This document shows, in pieces, positions 8,089 through 11,628 of a stretch of 11,628 nt of DNA. The notes below the pieces were generated by a model. It made no database searches and was not told the DNA's origin. It saw nothing but the letters and a program-made list of their open reading frames with translations. This DNA is from UBA2798 sp046289975 (GTDB lineage: Bacteria > Bacteroidota > Bacteroidia > Flavobacteriales_D > UBA2798), in the NCBI GenBank assembly GCA_046289975.1, contig JBKBUQ010000093.1, positions 1 through 11,628 on the forward strand, read 5' to 3'. The translations under genes were made by a program, and so were the position numbers. The stretch's first letter is position 1; every line of letters starts with the position of its first letter.

Positions 8089-8103
8089 AATCGCAACGTG
8101 TTA

Positions 8104-8122
8104 CTGCCACCTTTTCTGGCAG
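8104..8122 (-). other. Short stem-loop in the 5' leader of the BNR protein gene
   Basis: CTGCCA and TGGCAG form a 6-bp perfect stem around a 7-nt loop (CCTTTTC on the plus strand), 15 nt upstream of the ATG at 8088. If the candidate promoter at 8128-8158 is used, the transcript would begin almost exactly with this hairpin, a position where hairpins often stabilise mRNA. No T-tract follows, so it is not a terminator. Confidence 0.45.
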
Positions 8123-8127
8123 GCTTA

Positions 8128-8158
8128 CAAATAAAACAACTATTTAAGGAAATATCAA
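8128..8158 (-). promoter_or_regulatory. Candidate Bacteroidota-type promoter for the BNR protein gene
   Basis: On the minus strand a TTG (8158-8156) is followed after 20 nt by TTTATTTG (8135-8128), a 7-of-8 match to the -7 consensus TANNTTTG. The spacing is within the range known for primary-sigma promoters of this phylum. It lies about 40 nt upstream of the ATG. The rest of the gap up to the lipA stop (8159-8299) shows nothing else I can assign. Confidence 0.45.
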
Positions 8159-8299
8159 CCCCATTTGAGCGAAAGGGAGTAAATAATTAGCAGAAGGTAG
8201 CAGGTACAAATCCTTAATCAGGTAATCCTGTTGATTTCAGAGGCTTTCCGATCAATTTCAACTCCCAAAAAAATAAGGCAATTTTATACAAGTCTAAGC

Positions 8300-9175
8300 T
8301 CAGAAGAGGTGCTTTTCGGCATGATAACTGGATCTGACCAATGGGCCGCTTTCCACATATTTAAATCCCTTTGCCAATGCAATTTCCCTGTACTTTTCAA
8401 ATCGTTCCGGCGTAACAAACTCAGAAACAGGCAAATGTTTTGGACTTGGCTGCAGGTATTGCCCCAATGTTAGGATATCTACTTGTACGCTTCTCAAATC
8501 ATCAAGAGTCTCCAGAATCTCATCTTCAGTTTCGCCCAGCCCGAGCATTACACCGGATTTTGTACGCAAACCTGCCTGCTTTAGGCGGAGTAAAACTTCT
8601 AAACTCCTATCGTATTTTGCCTGGATGCGCACCTGTTTGGTTAAACGCCTCACCGTTTCGAGATTGTGAGAAACTACTTCCGGTTTAACATCGATAATGC
8701 GCTGCAGATTCTCCCATTTTCCCATAAAATCAGGGATCAATGTTTCGAGTGTTGTCTCCGGACTTTTCCGTCGAATTGCTTTTACCGTCTGAGCCCAAAT
8801 TTCAGACCCACCATCAGCTAGATCGTCACGATCAACTGATGTAATAACGCAGTGCTTCACTTTCATCAGAGAAACACTCTGAGCAACCCTTGCGGGTTCA
8901 AAAACATCAACTGCTTCCGGTCTACCGGTTGCAACATTACAAAAACCACACGACCGGGTACAGACGTTACCGAGTATCATAAACGTGGCCGTACCTTCCC
9001 CCCAACATTCGCCCATATTCGGACAATTTCCGCTTTCGCAAATGGTATGCAGCTTATGTTCACTTACAATTTCCCTGACCTTTTTATAGCTTTCGCCGGT
9101 AGGCAATTTTACACGAAGCCATTTTGGTTTGGGTTGTCGGTTTTGCACTGTTATTCCCTCTTCACTTGTTTCCAT
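8300..9175 (-). CDS. lipA: Lipoyl synthase
   Basis: This 291-residue radical-SAM enzyme inserts two sulfur atoms into octanoyl groups attached to lipoyl domains of the E2 and GcvH proteins, completing lipoate cofactor synthesis. Both iron-sulfur sites are intact: the auxiliary cluster motif C46-x4-C51-x5-C57 (CESGNCPNMGEC) and the radical-SAM motif C72-x3-C76-x2-C79 (CTRSCGFC). The RSSYHA motif near the C-terminus (281-286) contains the serine that ligates the auxiliary cluster. VDRDDLADGG and LGLGETEDE are further family landmarks. The length is normal. The start METSEEG is 3 nt after the stop of the upstream barrel gene, so the two are almost certainly co-transcribed. No lipB or lplA partner lies in the window, and no clear terminator follows: there is a T-run about 35 nt downstream but no stable hairpin. 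Confidence 0.97.
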   Translation of the reverse strand: METSEEGITVQNRQPKPKWLRVKLPTGESYKKVREIVSEHKLHTICESGNCPNMGECWGEGTATFMILGNVCTRSCGFCNVATGRPEAVDVFEPARVAQSVSLMKVKHCVITSVDRDDLADGGSEIWAQTVKAIRRKSPETTLETLIPDFMGKWENLQRIIDVKPEVVSHNLETVRRLTKQVRIQAKYDRSLEVLLRLKQAGLRTKSGVMLGLGETEDEILETLDDLRSVQVDILTLGQYLQPSPKHLPVSEFVTPERFEKYREIALAKGFKYVESGPLVRSSYHAEKHLF

Positions 9176-9178
9176 TTC

Positions 9179-9940
9179 TCAGAAATGCTTTCGTCCAAAA
9201 ATAAAGTTCACGTACAACGTAAAAAAATACGGCTTGTTCAACTCATTCGCCATAATTGGAATTTTGGCAGGAAACAAATCGAAAGCTGCGCCAACATCTA
9301 ATGCCTTAAAACGATCCTCTTCAGGAGAAAATTCAAAATGAAGACCGAATCGGGCATGTCCGCCTAACCTCATTTTAAGTTCATCCATCCCCAGTCCCCA
9401 GCGTGATCGGCCATAAATATTGTCGACATTATGCTTAGAGGGGTCATACCGCTCATCAACAGTGCGCATTTCAAAAGGACTATTGGTTGGGTAAATTACC
9501 TGCAGATAAACAGGTTTAAGCATAGCAATGGAGGGGCCAATACCCCAACTGTAGCCTACTTCAACGCCTTGTTCACGCAGTTTCTGAAACAGAATTCTCC
9601 GTTCACCAAAAAAAGGACGCAACACCATTACACCATTCAGCTTCCCGTAATAATATCCACGACCATCATCGTAGTTAGGATTTGAAACTTTCACCTCTTT
9701 AGGGTTACGCATATTCACAAAATCTGCCCCGAAAGAAAGTTTGTTTTTATATGATTTCTGAACACCATACCTGAAATGCAAACCCACGCCACTGGAATGT
9801 AAAATACCGCCTCCAACAACTTCTTTCCGGTAAACAAGACCAATATCTTCCGATGCCGGCTTTTGTGACCATGCAAAAAAAGGCATGGCAAACAAAACCG
9901 AAATCAGGAATTCAAGTGGCTTTATTGGTAGATTTGACAT
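9179..9940 (-). CDS. Predicted outer-membrane beta-barrel protein of unknown function
   Basis: This is a 253-residue exported protein that I do not recognise as a named family. I chose ATG 9940 (MSNLPIKPLEF...) because it gives a normal signal peptide: basic/polar start, hydrophobic core to ~23, and AWS-Q with likely cleavage at 25/26. An in-frame ATG 8 codons upstream would only lengthen the N-region. The mature part has many short amphipathic strands rich in Gly, Tyr and Phe (for example GVGLHFRYGV, LSFGADFVNM, HARFGLHFEF, FFTLYVNFIF) and ends in Phe (GRKHF). A terminal aromatic residue is the usual signature of barrels inserted by the BAM machinery. Length would suit an 8- to 12-stranded barrel. 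It is the upstream partner of lipA with a 3-nt gap, but no functional link to lipoate synthesis is evident. The start region is divergent from the OsmC-family gene (44-nt gap). Confidence 0.75.
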   Translation of the reverse strand: MSNLPIKPLEFLISVLFAMPFFAWSQKPASEDIGLVYRKEVVGGGILHSSGVGLHFRYGVQKSYKNKLSFGADFVNMRNPKEVKVSNPNYDDGRGYYYGKLNGVMVLRPFFGERRILFQKLREQGVEVGYSWGIGPSIAMLKPVYLQVIYPTNSPFEMRTVDERYDPSKHNVDNIYGRSRWGLGMDELKMRLGGHARFGLHFEFSPEEDRFKALDVGAAFDLFPAKIPIMANELNKPYFFTLYVNFIFGRKHF

Positions 9941-9984
9941 TATAACAAAAATACAACTATTCAACCTTAAAATTTAGTATATCA

Positions 9985-10392
9985 ATGGAAATTTCAAGAA
10001 TCATTTATTTAGGGGCCCTTCGCACTGAGGCAACGCATCTGAAATCAGGGAAAATCATTACCACCGACGCTCCAACAGACAATAACGGCAAAGGGGAAGC
10101 GTTTTCTCCGACGGATCTTTTGGCAACTAGTTTAGGTTCATGTATGCTTACAATTATGGGAATTGCTGCAGCTCAACACGGAATAAACCTTGGGGATATT
10201 GAGGTAAGCATTGAAAAACACATGGCATCAGCTCCACGCAGGGTAGACAAAATTGTCGTAACGATGAACATTGAAGAAAAGGGGCTGAGTGAAGAGGATA
10301 AAAAACTTCTAGAGTCATCGGCAAAAGCATGTCCCGTTGCGAAAAGTCTGCATCCTGATTTAGTACAGGAAGTACGCTTTAATTACAATTGA
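9985..10392 (+). CDS. OsmC-family peroxiredoxin-like protein
   Basis: This 135-residue protein belongs to the OsmC/Ohr superfamily, which reduces organic hydroperoxides with a cysteine pair. Both family cysteines are present: C53 in TSLGSCMLTIMG, at the start of the central helix, and C116 in AKACPVAKSLHPD. The phrase FSPTDLLATSLGSC is diagnostic of the OsmC branch rather than Ohr. The length matches the family. The start ATG 9985 is preceded by AT-rich sequence without a Shine-Dalgarno, as is common in this phylum. The 3' end overlaps the 3' end of the convergent ytxJ gene by 10 bp. The protein is cytosolic, and peroxide detoxification is inferred from the family only. Confidence 0.92.
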   Translation: MEISRIIYLGALRTEATHLKSGKIITTDAPTDNNGKGEAFSPTDLLATSLGSCMLTIMGIAAAQHGINLGDIEVSIEKHMASAPRRVDKIVVTMNIEEKGLSEEDKKLLESSAKACPVAKSLHPDLVQEVRFNYN

Positions 10393-10718
10393 ATAGAAGA
10401 AGGACGGATCTCGAAGTGCGAATAATCTGCGATACAATTTCCCTCTGAAAAAATCAGCAATTGAGGGGACTCATGTTTGACTCCGGTTTTCGAAGCAACA
10501 TAATTTGACAAATCCCTGTAGGTTATTAGATCGAGGAGGTAAACAGCCAATGAAGGGTTTACAGTCTCCCATTCACGTTCAATCCGGCTTTTTGCCGCAT
10601 CTGAAATGGAGCATCTGGATGAATGCTTAAATACAGCAAAAGTGGCTGAAGGGTCAGAAACACTTTTTTCAACCAGCTCGTCAAAGTCACTGATTGAATC
10701 GAGTATTTTCCAAATCAT
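10383..10718 (-). CDS. ytxJ: YtxJ-family bacilliredoxin (monothiol thioredoxin-fold protein)
   Basis: This 111-residue cytosolic protein matches the YtxJ family of bacillithiol-dependent redox proteins. The signature is KHSSRCSIS, with the single active cysteine C36. It is followed by YLLDLITYRDLSNYVA (the second thioredoxin strand and helix), HESPQLLIF (cis-proline loop, P85) and the ending DYSHFEI. In Firmicutes and some Bacteroidota these proteins remove bacillithiol from oxidised protein thiols; whether this organism makes bacillithiol cannot be seen here. ATG 10718 lies 2 nt after the stop of a small lipoprotein gene, so the two form an operon. Tail-to-tail overlap (10 bp) with the OsmC-family gene puts two thiol-redox genes against each other. 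Confidence 0.9.
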   Translation of the reverse strand: MIWKILDSISDFDELVEKSVSDPSATFAVFKHSSRCSISDAAKSRIEREWETVNPSLAVYLLDLITYRDLSNYVASKTGVKHESPQLLIFSEGNCIADYSHFEIRPSSIQL

Positions 10719-10720
10719 TA

Positions 10721-10888
10721 TTAACGATTTCCGTTTTCCGGAAGCTCAGTTAAATCTGAATTCTGTACTGAAGATACCGAAGAATATGCAGGACACTTTT
10801 CATGCTTACCGGCACGGAATAAACCGCAAGAAGAAAGAGACATAACCATTAATGCAACGGCAGCAACTGAAAAAATAACTTTTCTCAT
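10721..10888 (-). CDS. Small predicted lipoprotein, 55 residues, unknown function
   Basis: From ATG 10888 the product starts MRKVIFSVAAVALMVMSLSSCG, a clean lipoprotein signal: two basic residues, a hydrophobic core, and the lipobox LSSC with C21 as the lipidated cysteine. The mature peptide is only 35 residues, with a second cysteine C32 in KCPAY and an acidic, polar tail. An upstream in-frame ATG exists, but starting there would put 38 residues of phenylalanine/lysine-rich sequence in front of the signal, so I reject it. It is followed 2 nt later by ytxJ on the same strand. The lipobox makes this a credible real gene despite its size. No family is recognised, and function is unknown. Confidence 0.8.
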   Translation of the reverse strand: MRKVIFSVAAVALMVMSLSSCGLFRAGKHEKCPAYSSVSSVQNSDLTELPENGNR

Positions 10889-10977
10889 CTGAATTAGGGC
10901 TTTATTGATGTTGTTTGGGACTGAAAAGATAAAGAACTTTTTGAAAAATGAAAAATTGAGTGTTTTTTTAAACAAGA

Positions 10978-11628
10978 ATGCAACTAAACGAACAATTATC
11001 AACTATTGCGCCAGACTGGGCACAACTACTTAAGGATGAAGTTGGAAAAGCCTACTTCCTTGAACTGGAGAACTATATCACAAAGCAGCGGGCAACAGAA
11101 ATTGTTTTTCCACCTGAACATCTTGTGTTTGAGGCATTCAGAAAAACACCGTTGAATTGTGTAAAAGTTGTGCTTCTTGGACAAGATCCCTACCATGGTG
11201 ACTGCCAGGCTCATGGACTTTGCTTTTCAGTACCGGCAGGCGTCCCCTTTCCTCCTTCCCTTAGAAATATTTTCAAAGAGCTAAAAGAAGATACAGGAAA
11301 TGCCATTCCGATGACCGGAGACTTGAGTTCCTGGGCGAAAAATGGAGTGCTTTTACTCAATGCGACATTAACTGTGAAACGCAATGAAGCCGGGTCTCAT
11401 GCCGGAAAAGGATGGGAACAATTTACCGACAAGATAATTGAACTATTAAGTGAGAAAAAATCCGGATTGGTTTTTATTCTTTGGGGTGGGTATGCTAAGA
11501 AGAAAAAACACCTGATTGATGAAAGCAAACATTTCATTATTGAATCCAATCATCCTTCACCCCTATCTGCCAATCGCGGTGGTTTTTTTGGTACACGCCC
11601 GTTCTCAACAACAAACCTACTATTGAAG
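10978..11628 (+). CDS. ung: Uracil-DNA glycosylase, family 1 (3' end outside window)
   Basis: The frame is open from ATG 10978 to the right edge, giving 217 residues with no stop. The enzyme excises uracil from DNA, starting base-excision repair of deaminated cytosine or misincorporated dUMP. The water-activating motif GQDPYHG has the catalytic D70. FSVPAGVPFPPSLRNIF, LLLNATLTV and the DNA-intercalation motif HPSPLS (H192) follow in the expected order, and the sequence ends in FFGTRPFSTTNLLLK. Family 1 enzymes of this type are usually ~220-225 residues, so only a few C-terminal residues should be missing. It is divergent from the lipoprotein-ytxJ operon across an 89-bp AT-rich gap (10889-10977), in which I find no confident promoter. 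Confidence 0.97.
   Translation, partial: MQLNEQLSTIAPDWAQLLKDEVGKAYFLELENYITKQRATEIVFPPEHLVFEAFRKTPLNCVKVVLLGQDPYHGDCQAHGLCFSVPAGVPFPPSLRNIFKELKEDTGNAIPMTGDLSSWAKNGVLLLNATLTVKRNEAGSHAGKGWEQFTDKIIELLSEKKSGLVFILWGGYAKKKKHLIDESKHFIIESNHPSPLSANRGGFFGTRPFSTTNLLLK

Noticed and set aside
8210..8240. Interrupted inverted repeat around ATCAGG-TAAT-CCTGTTGAT between lipA and the BNR gene.
   Set aside because: Only a 4-bp continuous stem and no T-run on either strand, so no support for a terminator or operator.
8852..9301. 149-residue open frame on the plus strand opposite lipA and the barrel gene.
   Set aside because: It runs antisense across two well-supported genes, with no recognisable motif; a shadow frame.
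9946..9953. TATTTTTG on the minus strand, an exact TANNTTTG match upstream of the barrel gene.
   Set aside because: No TTG at a suitable distance upstream, and the leader would be only a few bases. In such AT-rich sequence a chance match is likely.
10889..11002. N-terminal extension of the small lipoprotein from an upstream ATG at 11002.
   Set aside because: It would bury the lipoprotein signal behind 38 residues and overlap the start of ung; the lipobox needs the start at 10888.
1..11628. Possible mobile element, defence island, CRISPR array, tRNA or riboswitch.
   Set aside because: I saw no transposase or integrase, no regular direct repeats, no tRNA-like cloverleaf, and no leader of sufficient length for a riboswitch; base composition looks uniform by eye.

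Overview
The window is a chromosomal segment of a Bacteroidota bacterium. The evidence is a secreted protein with a type IX secretion (T9SS) C-terminal sorting domain, a YtxJ-type bacilliredoxin, an M1 peptidase with a long barrel-like C-terminus, signal peptides ending in A/S-Q, AT-rich composition, and candidate promoters of the TTG / TANNTTTG type. Nothing points to a mobile element, prophage, CRISPR array or RNA gene. I find no convincing undescribed system; this is mostly ordinary housekeeping and cell-envelope sequence with a few oddities.

Left part (1-4188, + strand): an apparent operon of three tightly packed genes. These are the 3' end of a TlpA/ResA-like thioredoxin, a 1022-residue M1 metallopeptidase with an outer-membrane-like C-terminal half, and an LpxH-like UDP-2,3-diacylglucosamine diphosphatase for lipid A synthesis. 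Both internal gene starts are abnormal. The peptidase signal peptide begins at an ATG in the wrong frame (apparent 1-nt shift), and the LpxH-like gene has no ATG/GTG/TTG upstream of its metal-binding motifs, so it seems to start at CTG.

Middle (4190-8299, - strand): type I glyceraldehyde-3-phosphate dehydrogenase lies tail-to-tail with the lpxH-like gene, one base apart. Just upstream of it on the same strand is a 940-residue secreted sortilin/BNR-repeat protein with a T9SS sorting domain, ending in a strong intrinsic terminator. The gap 8089-8299 carries a candidate promoter and a 5'-leader hairpin.

Right part: lipA (lipoyl synthase) sits directly behind a predicted outer-membrane beta-barrel gene (- strand, 3-nt gap). 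Divergent from these is an OsmC-family peroxidase gene (+), whose 3' end overlaps that of ytxJ (-). ytxJ is preceded, 2 nt apart, by a tiny lipoprotein gene. Divergent from the lipoprotein is ung (uracil-DNA glycosylase, +), cut by the window's right edge only a few residues before its expected end.

Functionally the window mixes envelope biogenesis (LpxH-like enzyme, barrel proteins, lipoprotein, secreted BNR protein), thiol redox/oxidative defence (TlpA-like, OsmC, YtxJ), central metabolism (GAPDH, LipA) and DNA repair (Ung).
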